Shown one piece after another: positions 33,455-42,352 of a stretch of 46,508 bases of DNA. The DNA lies in contig NZ_MJUZ01000019.1 in the NCBI RefSeq assembly GCF_002237645.1, positions 1-46,508 on the forward strand, written 5' to 3'. The notes below the pieces were generated by a model. The model was not told where the DNA came from, made no database searches, and saw only the letters and a program-made list of their open reading frames with translations. A program made the position numbers and the translations under genes. Source of the DNA: Desulfovibrio sp. MES5. Its GTDB lineage: Bacteria; Desulfobacterota; Desulfovibrionia; Desulfovibrionales; Desulfovibrionaceae. Position 1 is the stretch's first letter. Each line of letters opens with the position of its first letter.

Positions 33455-34936
33455 ATGAAAAAGCCACACTTGCAGGACAAATATTCCCTCTTCATTGACG
33501 GCCAATGGAAAGATGCCTCAGACGGCGCGACCTATGACACCTTCTGCCCGGCCAATGGCGAGCGTCTTGCAACTTGCGCAGAAGCCACCAAGGAAGATGT
33601 GGACGCCGCCGTCAAAGCCGCGACCCGCGCCTGGCAAAGCTGGAAAAATACCGATCCCATCGTGCGCGCCAACCTGCTTCTGAAAATTGCGGATATTATT
33701 GACGCCAACAAAGAACATCTCGCCATGGTGGAAACGCTGGACAACGGCAAGCCCATCCGCGAAACAATGAATGTTGACATCCCCTTCGCCGCCGACCACT
33801 TCCGTTACTTTGCAAGCGTAGTGCGTACAGACGAAGGCTCTGCCACCATGCTTGACGGAAACACGCTCTCCCTGGTTCTGCGTGAGCCCATCGGCGTTGT
33901 GGGGCAGATCGTGCCCTGGAACTTCCCCTTCCTTATGGCAGCCTGGAAACTGGCTCCGGTGCTGGCCGCCGGTTGCTGCACCGTGTTCAAACCCTCGAAC
34001 CACACTTCCCTTTCCGTGCTGGAACTGGCGCGTCTTATCGCCGATGTGCTGCCCAAGGGCGTCTTCAACGTCGTGACCGGGCGCGGTTCACGGTCCGGCC
34101 AATACATCCTGGAGCACCCCGGCTTCAGCAAACTGGCCTTCACCGGCTCCACGGACGTAGGCCGCAGTGTGGGCCTGGCCGCCGCCAAGCGTCTTATCCC
34201 CTCCACCCTTGAACTGGGCGGCAAGTCGGCCAATATCTTCTTTCCCGACTGCCAGTGGGATCTGGCCATGGACGGCCTGCAACTGGGCATCCTGTTCAAT
34301 CAGGGGCAGGTATGCTGCGCCGGATCGCGCGTTTTTGTGCATGAAGACATTTACGACAAGTTTGTGGCCGAAGCTGTTGAACGCTTCAACCGCATAGAGG
34401 TTGGCCTGCCCTGGGAAGCGAAAACCCAGATGGGGTCGCAGATATACGAGGCGCACCTCAAGGCCATACTGCTCTGCATCGAGCAGGCCAAGGGCGCAGG
34501 GGCCACAGTGCTTTGCGGCGGCGAACGCGTTACCGAAGGCGAACTGGCCAAGGGCTGCTTTATGCGGCCTACCCTGCTCGGCAATGTCACCAACAAGATG
34601 CGCGTGGCCCAGGATGAAATTTTCGGCCCCGTGGCCGTCATCATCAAGTTCAAGACTGAAGAAGAAGTGATCAGCATGGCCAATGACAGCGTCTTTGGCC
34701 TGGGCGGCGCAGTGTGGACGCGCGACATAAACCGTGCCATCCGCGTAAGCCGCGCCATTGAAACTGGCCGCATGTGGGTAAACTGCTACAACAGCATCCC
34801 GGCGGGCGCTCCCTTTGGCGGATACAAGGAATCAGGCATCGGTCGTGAAACCCACAAGATCATGCTTGAACACTACACACAGCAGAAGAACATCATGGTC
34901 AACCTGGGCGAAAAGCCCACCGGCTTCTACCCCTAG
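33455..34936 (+). CDS. NAD(P)-dependent aldehyde dehydrogenase
   Basis: A 493-residue enzyme of the ALDH superfamily that oxidises an aldehyde to its acid. VPWNFPFLMAAWKLAPVL holds the oxyanion Asn; LELGGKS holds the general-base Glu; GQVCCAGSR holds the catalytic Cys287 (aligned with Cys302 of mammalian ALDH2) and Cys288; EIFGPV and PFGGYKESGIG are the other family blocks. It resembles the acetaldehyde dehydrogenases used in alcohol metabolism (AldB/ExaC type), which fits ethanol-oxidising sulfate reducers, but the substrate is inferred. AAAGGATG precedes the ATG. It stands alone, between repeat-filled gaps. Confidence 0.93.
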   Translation: MKKPHLQDKYSLFIDGQWKDASDGATYDTFCPANGERLATCAEATKEDVDAAVKAATRAWQSWKNTDPIVRANLLLKIADIIDANKEHLAMVETLDNGKPIRETMNVDIPFAADHFRYFASVVRTDEGSATMLDGNTLSLVLREPIGVVGQIVPWNFPFLMAAWKLAPVLAAGCCTVFKPSNHTSLSVLELARLIADVLPKGVFNVVTGRGSRSGQYILEHPGFSKLAFTGSTDVGRSVGLAAAKRLIPSTLELGGKSANIFFPDCQWDLAMDGLQLGILFNQGQVCCAGSRVFVHEDIYDKFVAEAVERFNRIEVGLPWEAKTQMGSQIYEAHLKAILLCIEQAKGAGATVLCGGERVTEGELAKGCFMRPTLLGNVTNKMRVAQDEIFGPVAVIIKFKTEEEVISMANDSVFGLGGAVWTRDINRAIRVSRAIETGRMWVNCYNSIPAGAPFGGYKESGIGRETHKIMLEHYTQQKNIMVNLGEKPTGFYP

Positions 34937-35085
34937 GGCAGATGCCCTTTGAAATGTGACGCATTTCAAAGGTGACCTTCTGCCGAAAATATGATTTTCG
35001 GCAGAATCCACGCCACCCTGTGGCGCGCTGCAATCTAGAACAGCGTTAGGGCCTGTACCCTTTTTCAATGGGTACAGGCCCTAGA
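34937..35085. repeat. Reversed family A element directly after the aldehyde dehydrogenase gene
   Basis: Stem 1 is CCTTTGAAATG/CATTTCAAAGG (34946-34972). Stem 2 is TTCTGCCGAAAAT/ATTTTCGGCAGAA (34978-35006), in which both arms differ from other copies at the paired position (A to T in one arm, T to A in the other), so the stem is kept. Stem 3 is CGCCAC/GTGGCG (35011-35025, loop CCT). The CGCTGCAC stem is decayed (CGCTG/CAGCG). Stem 5 is a perfect 14-bp hairpin at 35047-35083 with arms TAGGGCCTGTACCC, which may also terminate the gene. Confidence 0.8.
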
Positions 35086-35553
35086 CCGGATCAATAGCGA
35101 GTATGCCTGTTCTCAACAGTTGCGGCACGCCCGCACCACATGCGACAGCACGGACAGACAGCACGGACAAGACAGCCCTTTGCGGCTCCATGCCAAGGAC
35201 CTGCGCTCGCCAGCCAATTGGGCCTTTCAGGGCCCAGACGCGCCGTCACGGCGGTTCGTCGGCAAGGGCAGAGGGCGAAGCAAAAAAAAGAGGGCCGTCA
35301 CGACCCTCTTTCGCAGTAGCATATATGGCCACCATATGAGCAAACCAGAACAGGTTATCCTGGCATGCCGCGTGGCTCCTGGTGTTGATTATTTTTGCGA
35401 GTATATATTCCAAAAATTCATGACACGCTGGTATTGGGTCATAACTGTGTGGATAAACTGCGCTTGCGCCTTCACAGTGGGCGTCTGCTCATACAGCCGC
35501 CAAGGCAATTTCAAGGTGAGGTTCTCGAAACCGGGCTTTTGGCCTGGCACGTT
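35086..35553. other. Gene-free stretch with one terminator
   Basis: Between the family A copy and the small minus-strand frame I see only the terminator at 35282-35312. Open frames on the plus strand lack ribosome sites and match nothing. Confidence 0.4.
35282..35312 (-). terminator. Intrinsic terminator, minus strand
   Basis: On the minus strand GAGGGTCG, loop TGA, CGGCCCTC (one G-T pair) is followed by a run of nine T. It indicates a leftward transcript, presumably from the small frame at 35554 or from the gene at 36086. Confidence 0.7.
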
Positions 35554-35820
35554 TTACGCCCAGTTCCCAGGGCGGCGGGCTGTGTTATGGTCTGCGGGGT
35601 CTGTAGCGTCGAGCCACAGTCGCATTTCATCAACAACCGTTTTTAGTTTTTTGTTAAAATTATCTTTTCTCACTATGGAACTATTGGCTCCAAAGCATCT
35701 GTGCACCTTAACAGCATCGGAAGTCGGCGGAACACTTTCAAGATAATTTGTCCAGTTGCTTACGATGCGTTCTATCTCAGTCCTTTGCTTTTTTGTAATG
35801 TCAATATTCAAATTCATCAT
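35554..35820 (-). CDS. Small low-GC open reading frame, possible gene of foreign origin
   Basis: An 88-residue frame starting at tandem ATG codons (35820, 35817): MMNLNIDITKKQRTEIERIV. It is helical and charged, with codon use much more AT-rich than the neighbours. No ribosome site precedes either ATG or a GTG five codons upstream, and I know no family. The strong leftward terminator 240 bp downstream is mild support for a real transcript. It may be a remnant of transferred DNA. Confidence 0.35.
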   Translation of the reverse strand: MMNLNIDITKKQRTEIERIVSNWTNYLESVPPTSDAVKVHRCFGANSSIVRKDNFNKKLKTVVDEMRLWLDATDPADHNTARRPGNWA

Positions 35821-35883
35821 ACGATAGTTTGACACAAATAAAAAATCAGCACAAGTTAATAAAAAATTTTTTTAAAGCGTTAA

Positions 35884-35911
35884 AAAAAGAGGAGGGCCCC
35901 CACGGCCCTCC
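35884..35911 (-). terminator. Intrinsic terminator of the small helical protein gene
   Basis: Read on the minus strand, GGAGGGCC, loop GTGGG, GGCCCTCC is followed by TC and seven T. It lies 175 bp after the stop at 36086. Confidence 0.8.
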
Positions 35912-36085
35912 CCTTCACATGAGTGGAGAATTATTCATGAACTGCGAACCGGCCACGCACCCAGCCATGTCACGGAAAAGTGATGCTTTTCGTTTAACAG
36001 TGGCATTGCGGCATAAAGCCGCCTGCCGGGGTTGCGTTTTTTCAGGTTCCACGACGGCCCGCCCACAAGGGCAGGCTACGCCGGT

Positions 36086-36370
36086 TTACTGTTGGGGCCC
36101 TTCGGGCGTCCGCTGCACCAGGGCCAAAGCCAGCAGTGCGGGTGACGCCAAGGGCCTCTGCGCGGAATTTTGCAGCTTGCGCCGCACAAATCCCGCCATG
36201 TCCATTGCCAAATCCGCATCGGTTATAGCCGAACGGCAGGCCTTTTTGTTTTCTTCCAGTACGGCAAGGTACCGTTGTATCAGGGCAAGATCATGCTCCT
36301 CATAATAAGTCGCGGATCTGTCCTGCGGTCCGTTTTCCGACAGGAATGCGTCATTGATGCGTTGCGACAT
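36086..36370 (-). CDS. Small helical protein, function unknown
   Basis: A 94-residue protein that I do not recognise (MSQRINDAFLSENGPQDRSA...). Most of it is predicted by eye to be helical: an acidic, Tyr-rich first half (TYYEEHDLALIQRYLAVLEE) and an Ala/Leu-rich second half. There is one Cys and no signal peptide. A strong ribosome site (GGGAGG, seven bases before the ATG at 36370) and a downstream terminator on the same strand support a real gene. An ATG two codons earlier is too close to the site. Confidence 0.65.
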   Translation of the reverse strand: MSQRINDAFLSENGPQDRSATYYEEHDLALIQRYLAVLEENKKACRSAITDADLAMDMAGFVRRKLQNSAQRPLASPALLALALVQRTPEGPQQ

Positions 36371-36547
36371 GACCATTCCTCCCTGAATGGATCACTGCTT
36401 CCCTGCGTCTGGGGGGCTGGTTCGCCTTGTTGTGTCAACACGCGGTCTCCCCTTCCCCACTCATCACTAGCCTTATCGGAACGCGGAATAAAAACCTTTA
36501 GCGGGAAGACCATATTTATGGGAAATTTTACCGCTCTGTATAAAGGC

Positions 36548-36601
36548 GTGCATACATAGTGCGTTATGCACTCCCCTTGCGCGAGTTACCCTTGCAAGGG
36601 G
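36548..36601 (+). promoter_or_regulatory. Inverted repeats in the nfnAB leader
   Basis: GTGCATA (36548-36554) and TATGCAC (36565-36571) are inverted around ten bases. CCCCTTGC (36573-36580) and GCAAGGGG (36594-36601) form a stem around 13 bases, and CCCTTGCAAGGG at 36589-36600 is itself a palindrome. The ATG of nfnA follows 50 bp on. They do not match the Rex consensus (TTGTGAA-N6-TTCACAA). Confidence 0.35.
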
Positions 36602-36650
36602 TCGTGATCACAGATACCATCGGCCACATCAAGCCAGAAGAGGAGAGTCT

Positions 36651-37493
36651 ATGCCAACACGCATATTGCACAAGGAAAGCCTGATTCCGGGCAAAACCAG
36701 CAAACTGGTGCTTGATGCACCGGAAATCGCCCGCAAGGGCAAACCCGGCCACTTTGTTATGCTGCGCATGACCCCCACAGGGGAGCGCATCCCCCTCACC
36801 ATTGCGGATACCGATGCCGAAAACGGCACCATTACCATTGTGTATCTGGTCATGGGCAAAAGCACGGCCCTGCTTGAAGCTCTCAATGTCGGCGACGATA
36901 TCCTTGACGTCTGCGGCCCTCTGGGCCACCCCACCCATATTGAAAAGAAAGGCACCGTCATCTGTGTGGGCGGCGGTACGGGCATTGCCGCCATGCACCA
37001 CATTGCCAAGGGCCACGCCCGCATGGGCAACAAGGTCGTGGGCGTCATCGGCGCGCGCAGCAAGGATCTGCTGCTTTTTGAAAACGAGCTGAAATCCTTT
37101 GTCAACGAACTGCTCATCTCCACCGATGACGGCAGCTACGGCCACAAGGGCCTTGTGACGGACCTTCTGCGCGACAGACTTGAAAAAGACAAGAGCGTCT
37201 TTGAAGTCGTGGCCGTGGGCCCCGTGCCCATGATGGCGGCTGTGGCCGAAACCACACGCCCCTTCGGCGTCAAGACCACGGTCAGCCTCAACCCCATCAT
37301 GGTTGACGGCATCGGCATGTGCGGCGCGTGCCGTGTCAGCGTGGGCGGCAAAACCAAGTTCGCCTGCGTGGACGGCCCCGAATTTGACGGGCATGAAGTG
37401 GATTTTCCTGAACTGCGCCGCCGTCTGGCCGCCTATCGTGAACAGGAAAAAGTCTCCATCGATGACTATCAGAGGACTGCTCATGGAAACTAA
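36651..37493 (+). CDS. nfnA: NfnA: small subunit of NADH-dependent ferredoxin:NADP oxidoreductase
   Basis: A 280-residue FNR-like flavoprotein. RIPLTIADTD binds FAD and VICVGGGTGIAAMHHIA the NAD(H). The C-terminal [2Fe-2S] site is Asp219 with Cys224, Cys227 and Cys239 (VDGIGMCGACRV ... FACVDG); the Asp-plus-three-Cys ligation is the one seen in the Thermotoga NfnAB structure, which distinguishes it from the four-Cys site of dihydroorotate dehydrogenase PyrK. With NfnB it couples NADH and reduced ferredoxin to NADP+ reduction by flavin-based bifurcation. GAGGAG seven bases upstream fixes the start. It overlaps nfnB by 11 bp. Earlier literature called such pairs sulfide dehydrogenase SudBA. Confidence 0.92.
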   Translation: MPTRILHKESLIPGKTSKLVLDAPEIARKGKPGHFVMLRMTPTGERIPLTIADTDAENGTITIVYLVMGKSTALLEALNVGDDILDVCGPLGHPTHIEKKGTVICVGGGTGIAAMHHIAKGHARMGNKVVGVIGARSKDLLLFENELKSFVNELLISTDDGSYGHKGLVTDLLRDRLEKDKSVFEVVAVGPVPMMAAVAETTRPFGVKTTVSLNPIMVDGIGMCGACRVSVGGKTKFACVDGPEFDGHEVDFPELRRRLAAYREQEKVSIDDYQRTAHGN

Positions 37494-38901
37494 GACTCCC
37501 AAAAAGCCCGTTGCCCCCAGGGTGGATATGCCCTGTCAGCCTGCCGAGGTGCGGCGCGCGAATTTTGACGAAGTAGCCCTGGGCTACACCAGAGAAATGG
37601 CCATTGAAGAGGCCACACGCTGCCTCCAGTGCAAAAAGCCCCTCTGCGTCAGCGGTTGCCCGGTGGAAGTGCCCATTCGCGACTTTATCCGCGAAGTGGC
37701 GGTCGGCAATATGGACGCCGCCTACCGCATCATCAAGAGCACCAACAGCCTGCCCGCCGTATGCGGCCGTGTCTGCCCTCAGGAACACCAGTGTGAAGGC
37801 AAGTGCATTCTCAGGGCCAAGGGCCAGCCTGTGGCCATTGGCCGCCTTGAACGCTTTGTGGCCGATACCTATATCGCCACCTCGGCCTGCGAGCAGGTCA
37901 CCGGCACCAACTCCTGCGCCCTGCCGCGCGGCGACCTCAAGGTTGCCTGCATCGGCTCCGGCCCGTCTTCCCTCACCTGTGCGGGCGTCTGCGCTGCGGA
38001 GGGCATCAAGGTCGACGTGTATGAAGCCCTGCACGAACCGGGCGGCGTGCTTATTTACGGCATCCCCGCCTTCCGTCTGCCCAAGAACGTGGTCGCCACC
38101 GAAATTGACGGCCTGCGTCTGGCTGGCGTTGACTTTCACCTCAACTCCGTAGGCGGCCGTACCGTCGAGGTGGAAGAACTGCTTGAAACCCATCATGCCG
38201 TCTTTATCGGCGTGGGCGCGGGCCTGCCAATGTTTTTGGGCGTTCCCGGCGAAAACCTGGTGGGCGTGTTCTCGGCCAACGAGTACCTCACCCGCGTGAA
38301 CCTTGGTCGGGCGTACGACTTTCCGCATCAGGACACCCCGGCTTTCCCGGGCAAAAACGTCACCGTCTTCGGCGCTGGCAACGTGGCTATGGATGCGGCC
38401 CGCACCGCCCTGCGCATGGGCGCTGAAAGCGTGCACATCGTCTACCGCCGCACCAGGGCTGAAATGCCCGCCCGCCTTGAAGAACTGGAACATGCTGAGG
38501 AAGAGGGCGTGCAGTTCGCCATGCTTTCGGCCCCGGTGCGCTTTAACGGCGACGCCGAAATGCGCCTCACCTCCGTGACCCTGCAAAAAATGGAGCTTGG
38601 CGAGCCCGACGCCTCTGGCCGTCGCCGCCCCGTGGCCATTGAGGGCGAAGTGTTCGACCTGCCCACAGACCTTGCCGTCGTGGCGCTTGGCACACGCTCC
38701 AATCCCATTCTTCTGGACGCCACCCCCAAGCTCAAGCAGAACAAGTGGGGTTACATCGAGGTAGATGAAGAAACGGGCGAAACGTCCATACCAAACGTCT
38801 TTGCCGGGGGCGACATCGTCACCGGCGCGGCCACCGTCATTCTCGCCATGGGCGCGGGGCGCAAGGCCGGACAGGAAATAGTGCGGCGTCTGCTGAAATA
38901 A
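37483..38901 (+). CDS. nfnB: NfnB: large subunit of NADH-dependent ferredoxin:NADP oxidoreductase
   Basis: A 472-residue protein of the glutamate synthase small-subunit family. Eight Cys at 47, 50, 55, 59, 94, 98, 104 and 108 bind two [4Fe-4S] clusters. IGSGPSSLTCAG and NVFAGGDIVTGAATVILAMG bind the bifurcating FAD, and GAGNVAMDAARTALRMGA binds NADP(H). The protein is the right length for NfnB and stands next to nfnA, not gltB, so it is not the glutamate synthase subunit. AGAGGA precedes the start within the end of nfnA, giving coupled translation. A strong terminator follows. Confidence 0.93.
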   Translation: METKTPKKPVAPRVDMPCQPAEVRRANFDEVALGYTREMAIEEATRCLQCKKPLCVSGCPVEVPIRDFIREVAVGNMDAAYRIIKSTNSLPAVCGRVCPQEHQCEGKCILRAKGQPVAIGRLERFVADTYIATSACEQVTGTNSCALPRGDLKVACIGSGPSSLTCAGVCAAEGIKVDVYEALHEPGGVLIYGIPAFRLPKNVVATEIDGLRLAGVDFHLNSVGGRTVEVEELLETHHAVFIGVGAGLPMFLGVPGENLVGVFSANEYLTRVNLGRAYDFPHQDTPAFPGKNVTVFGAGNVAMDAARTALRMGAESVHIVYRRTRAEMPARLEELEHAEEEGVQFAMLSAPVRFNGDAEMRLTSVTLQKMELGEPDASGRRRPVAIEGEVFDLPTDLAVVALGTRSNPILLDATPKLKQNKWGYIEVDEETGETSIPNVFAGGDIVTGAATVILAMGAGRKAGQEIVRRLLK

Positions 38902-38932
38902 GGTACAGTCATAACTGATTGTTGCTCTAAGG

Positions 38933-38969
38933 GTGCGAAAGTTTGCCAGGCGAACTTTCGCACTTTTTT
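38933..38969 (+). terminator. Intrinsic terminator of nfnAB
   Basis: GTGCGAAAGTT and AACTTTCGCAC pair perfectly, with the stem extending inward through a G-T pair, and six T follow immediately. It lies 31 bp after the nfnB stop. Confidence 0.92.
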
Positions 38970-39427
38970 CGGGCCGCACCCTTTGTTTCCGGCCATACCA
39001 TTGTTTCCGGCCACTCCTTGCGAGGCTTGCTGCGGCAAAGGGCGCACCCGACATGCGCTGCTGCAAAGGCCCGCCCCTGCCGTGCGCCCCATGCTGCAAG
39101 ACTGAGACGCCGTGGGCTGGCGCTGCGGCGATGCCGCCCTGTGGGCCTGGCCTTGCAGGGCTGGCGCGCTGGACTGGCGGGCTGGACTGGAGCGCCGGAC
39201 TGGGGCGCGAGCGCTTCACTGCAGGTCTGACGCTGCACAACCAGTATACTGCCACCCAGCGCTGCGAGCCTGAAGCGCGGGCCTGACGCTGCGGGCGGCG
39301 TCATAGGGCTGACCGTGCCTGCCGCATCTTGCCAGCCGGGCTTTTCGGAGTCATACTGACAGCACACAGCAACCTTCCTCCCGCCACGGGAGGCCGGGAC
39401 GCCCCGGACACTCAGGGAAACCAACGC
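38970..39427. other. GC-rich spacer before the PHP phosphatase gene
   Basis: TTGTTTCCGGCCA occurs at 38983-38995 and 39001-39013 (period 18). Around 39110-39220 the sequence is simple and GC-rich with repeated GGCTGGACTGG-like words. No gene is seen. Confidence 0.45.
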
Positions 39428-40255
39428 ATGATTCTCGCAGACCTGCACACCCACACCAAGTATTCTCACGGCGGCAACAGCCCGGCCGAAATGTACGCAG
39501 CCGCTCAGGCCAGAGGCCTTGAGATCATTGGCTTTACCGAGCATTCGCCACGGCCCCTGGGTTTTGATTACACAAACGAATACAGGGACAAACTGACGCG
39601 CCACCTGCCGGACTACGCCCGCGAAGTTCTGGAGATCAAGGCCGCCAACGCGCACGGCCCCTGCCGGGTGCTTTTCGGCATGGAAATGGACTGGCTTGAA
39701 GGCCAGCAGGACTTTACCCGTGCGTCCAGTACGGCCTATGATTTCGACTACCTGCTGGGCAGCGTGCACTTCATCGGGCAGTGGGGCTTTGATGACGGCG
39801 CGCAACCGTGGAAGGACATGTCGCAGGAAGAATGCGAAACCCAGTACACCCGCTACTTTGAAACCTGGGAACGTATGCTGGCCTCCGGCCTTTTCAACAT
39901 TGCCGCACACCCGGACCTCATCAAAATTTTCTCTGTCGAGCAGTTTCATATCTGGCTGGCAAAACCGGAAAGTCTGGCCCTTGTGCGCAGAGGCCTTACG
40001 GCCTTGCGGCAATCCGGCATGAGTATGGAAGTTTCCTCGGCTGGCCTGCGCAAGGCCTGCCGCGAAATCTATCCCGCGCCGCCCATTATGGTTATGGCCG
40101 CAGAAATGGGTCTGCCCATAAGCTTCGCTTCGGACGCGCACGTAACGGACGACGTGGGCTACGGCTTTGCCCGGCTGGCTTCCTACGCCAGCGCCTTCGG
40201 GTTCAGGGAATACACCGTGTTTGACCGGGGGCAGCGCAGCGTCTACCCCATTTAA
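39428..40255 (+). CDS. PHP-domain phosphatase, HisK/HisJ-type histidinol-phosphatase
   Basis: A 275-residue protein. ADLHTHTKYSHG (His7, His9) opens the PHP metal site; FTEHSP, a Glu in FGMEMDW, GSVHFIGQW, NIAAHPDL and FASDAHV supply the remaining His/Asp/Glu ligands of a three-metal centre. This set and length match HisK-type histidinol-phosphatases, which release histidinol from its phosphate in histidine synthesis; other PHP phosphoesterases cannot be ruled out. A GGGA lies about ten bases before the ATG. No other his genes are near. Confidence 0.8.
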   Translation: MILADLHTHTKYSHGGNSPAEMYAAAQARGLEIIGFTEHSPRPLGFDYTNEYRDKLTRHLPDYAREVLEIKAANAHGPCRVLFGMEMDWLEGQQDFTRASSTAYDFDYLLGSVHFIGQWGFDDGAQPWKDMSQEECETQYTRYFETWERMLASGLFNIAAHPDLIKIFSVEQFHIWLAKPESLALVRRGLTALRQSGMSMEVSSAGLRKACREIYPAPPIMVMAAEMGLPISFASDAHVTDDVGYGFARLASYASAFGFREYTVFDRGQRSVYPI

Positions 40256-40661
40256 GGCGCGCGGCCTTGCCGAGGCTCGGGCAGACATTTTAGCAGGGGT
40301 TCTGACAGGGCGCTGGCAGGGATTCAGGCAGGCGCAAGAGTGCACGCCGCCAGCAATGCCGCAACGATGCAGCTTTTGCCGGCAGGGCCCGGCCCATACA
40401 CCGCACAGGATGCCTTTATGAACAGGGCGACAGCGTCCTGACAAAGTCCACAGACGGCAGCGTATGCCCGCCGTAAGCCGCCCGGCAGAAGCCATGCTGC
40501 AATCAGATACGCTCTGGGCGCGCAAGACGGTTTCTGGAACCGCCGCCGTTCGAAGGGCCGGCTGCGCGACGGCAGCCTGCCAAAGAGCCGCGCTTCTGCC
40601 TGCGGCAACACTTTCTGGAGCTTTTTCGCATCACGTTGAAGACCTGTAGCAGGGATGACAT
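40256..40661. other. Gene-free gap before the ABC ATPase gene
   Basis: I see no gene, repeat copy, clear promoter or terminator in these 406 bp. Confidence 0.4.
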
Positions 40662-42170
40662 ATGTTTGAGCCAATTGTAACCATCAGGGACCTGAGTCTT
40701 TTTCTCCCCGGCGACGCCAGCCAGCGGCTTGTTTTGCACCATATTGACTGGCAGGTTGCGCGTGGCCGCCACTGCGCCCTGCTTGGCCCCAACGGGTCCG
40801 GCAAATCCACCCTGCTGCGGCTGCTGCGTGGCGAACTTTGGCCCGCCAGAGGCCACATCTGGTGGCACACGGCAGAGGGGCGCGAACAGTCCCCCCTGGC
40901 CGGACGCGCCATGACGGCCCTTGTGTCCCCCGGCCAGCAGGAAAACTACCAGCGCCAGGCGTGGGATCTCACAGGTCTGGACCTCTTGCTCACAGGATTT
41001 GACGATACGCCCCTGGTGTATTCCGACGGCGGGGCTCAGGCCCTCGCCCGCCGTGAAGCAGCCGTGCGGATGGCTGGCCGCCTTGAGGCGGAGGGTCTTC
41101 TGGATCGTGCCATGCCCACCCTTTCGCAAGGCCAGCTGCGTCTGCTGCTTCTGGGCAGAGCCCTGTTGCGAGCCCCGGCCCTGCTTTTGCTCGACGAATG
41201 CACCGACGGGCTGGACGCCCGGTACCGTGAAATTTTCTTTGACGTGCTTGAAGAGCACGCCCCGCGCTGCACCATCATTATGACCGCGCACCGCCCCGGC
41301 CAGATACCCTCCTGGTGCGAGGAACGCCACTATGTCAGTGACGGCAGGCTGTACTCCGTCCCGCCAAGACAGGCAGGCCAGGATGGCCCGGAGGCCGAAG
41401 AAGCCGACCCGGCGCAGGAAAAGGGGCTTACCATCGCAGCCGATGAGGCAGGACAGGTTGAGGCGGTGCATCCCCTGCTGAACCTTGAAAACGTGACCGT
41501 TTTCATCGACAGGCAGGAAGTGCTGCATGATGTCACCTGGAGCATGCACCAGGGGGAACATTGGCGCATCAGCGGGGCCAACGGCTCAGGCAAATCCACC
41601 CTGCTGCGGTTGCTGGCCGGGGACGAATTCGCGGCCGCCGGGGGCACGCTGGAGCGCTGGTTGCCGCGTCAGGGCGGCGCTGTGGACACCCTGGCCGAAG
41701 TACGCAAGGGCATACGCCTTGTATCCGACCTGTCGCAGGCGCTGTACGGCTATTCGCTGACGGCGCACGACATGGTCTGCACCGGGTTTGACAACAGCAT
41801 CGGCGTCTACCGCAAGTTCAGCCCGGGGGAAAAGGCCGAGGCCCTCCGCCGCATGCGCGAAATGTTCCCTGAAGAAAGCGAGGAGGGCATAGAGGCTCTT
41901 GGGCGGCAGTCCATCCGCCGCCTGTCCACCGGGCAGTTGCGCCGCCTCTTTCTGGCGCGGGCGCTGGTGGGCGAGCCGGACCTGCTGCTGCTGGACGAAC
42001 CCTGCTCCGGCCTGGATGCCCAAAGCCGCGCGCGCTACCTCAACCTTCTGGACCATCTGGCCGCCAGAGGGCTGCCTATGGTCTTTGTGTCCCACCATGG
42101 CGAAGACGCGCCCCTGTGCATCAACCGCGAGGCGCATATGGAAGACGGACGACTGCGCGTCATAGTGTAG
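40662..42170 (+). CDS. Tandem-ATPase ABC protein (ModF-like)
   Basis: A 502-residue protein with two ABC ATPase domains. The first has Walker A GPNGSGKSTL (about residue 44), signature LSQGQ and Walker B LLLLDECTDGLD; the second has Walker A GANGSGKSTL (about 307), signature LSTGQ and Walker B LLLLDEPCSGLD. Walker B of the first domain has DEC, normal for function. The order and length match ModF/PhrA, encoded with molybdate transporters in other bacteria; no permease is near here, so the role is open. AGGGAT precedes the start. It ends at a bidirectional terminator. Confidence 0.85.
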   Translation: MFEPIVTIRDLSLFLPGDASQRLVLHHIDWQVARGRHCALLGPNGSGKSTLLRLLRGELWPARGHIWWHTAEGREQSPLAGRAMTALVSPGQQENYQRQAWDLTGLDLLLTGFDDTPLVYSDGGAQALARREAAVRMAGRLEAEGLLDRAMPTLSQGQLRLLLLGRALLRAPALLLLDECTDGLDARYREIFFDVLEEHAPRCTIIMTAHRPGQIPSWCEERHYVSDGRLYSVPPRQAGQDGPEAEEADPAQEKGLTIAADEAGQVEAVHPLLNLENVTVFIDRQEVLHDVTWSMHQGEHWRISGANGSGKSTLLRLLAGDEFAAAGGTLERWLPRQGGAVDTLAEVRKGIRLVSDLSQALYGYSLTAHDMVCTGFDNSIGVYRKFSPGEKAEALRRMREMFPEESEEGIEALGRQSIRRLSTGQLRRLFLARALVGEPDLLLLDEPCSGLDAQSRARYLNLLDHLAARGLPMVFVSHHGEDAPLCINREAHMEDGRLRVIV

Positions 42171-42295
42171 GCATCTTCGGAACAAACCGCGCCTGCGCCT
42201 TCACGGTGCGGCCTGCCTGTGCTGCCGCGACAGTTTCAAAGCGCCGTTGTGCGGGGGCCTGGGCAATCCGCGCGACAGGTACTGCAGTAACCACA

Positions 42296-42321
42296 AAAAA
42301 TCCCGCCAAGGCGGGATTTTT
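42296..42321. terminator. Bidirectional terminator between convergent genes
   Basis: AAAAATCCCGCC and GGCGGGATTTTT pair around two A. It serves the ABC gene on the plus strand and the DedA gene on the minus strand. Confidence 0.9.
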
Positions 42322-42352
42322 AATTGTCCGGGGCAATATGTCAGTCCACGGG

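Noticed and set aside
37336..39255. A 639-codon open frame on the minus strand opposite nfnB
   Set aside because: It is the antisense shadow of nfnAB in GC-rich DNA; it has no ribosome site or family match, while nfnB has all its motifs.
38927..40525. 532-codon minus-strand frame across the PHP gene
   Set aside because: Antisense to the PHP gene and running through a terminator; composition is typical of a shadow frame.
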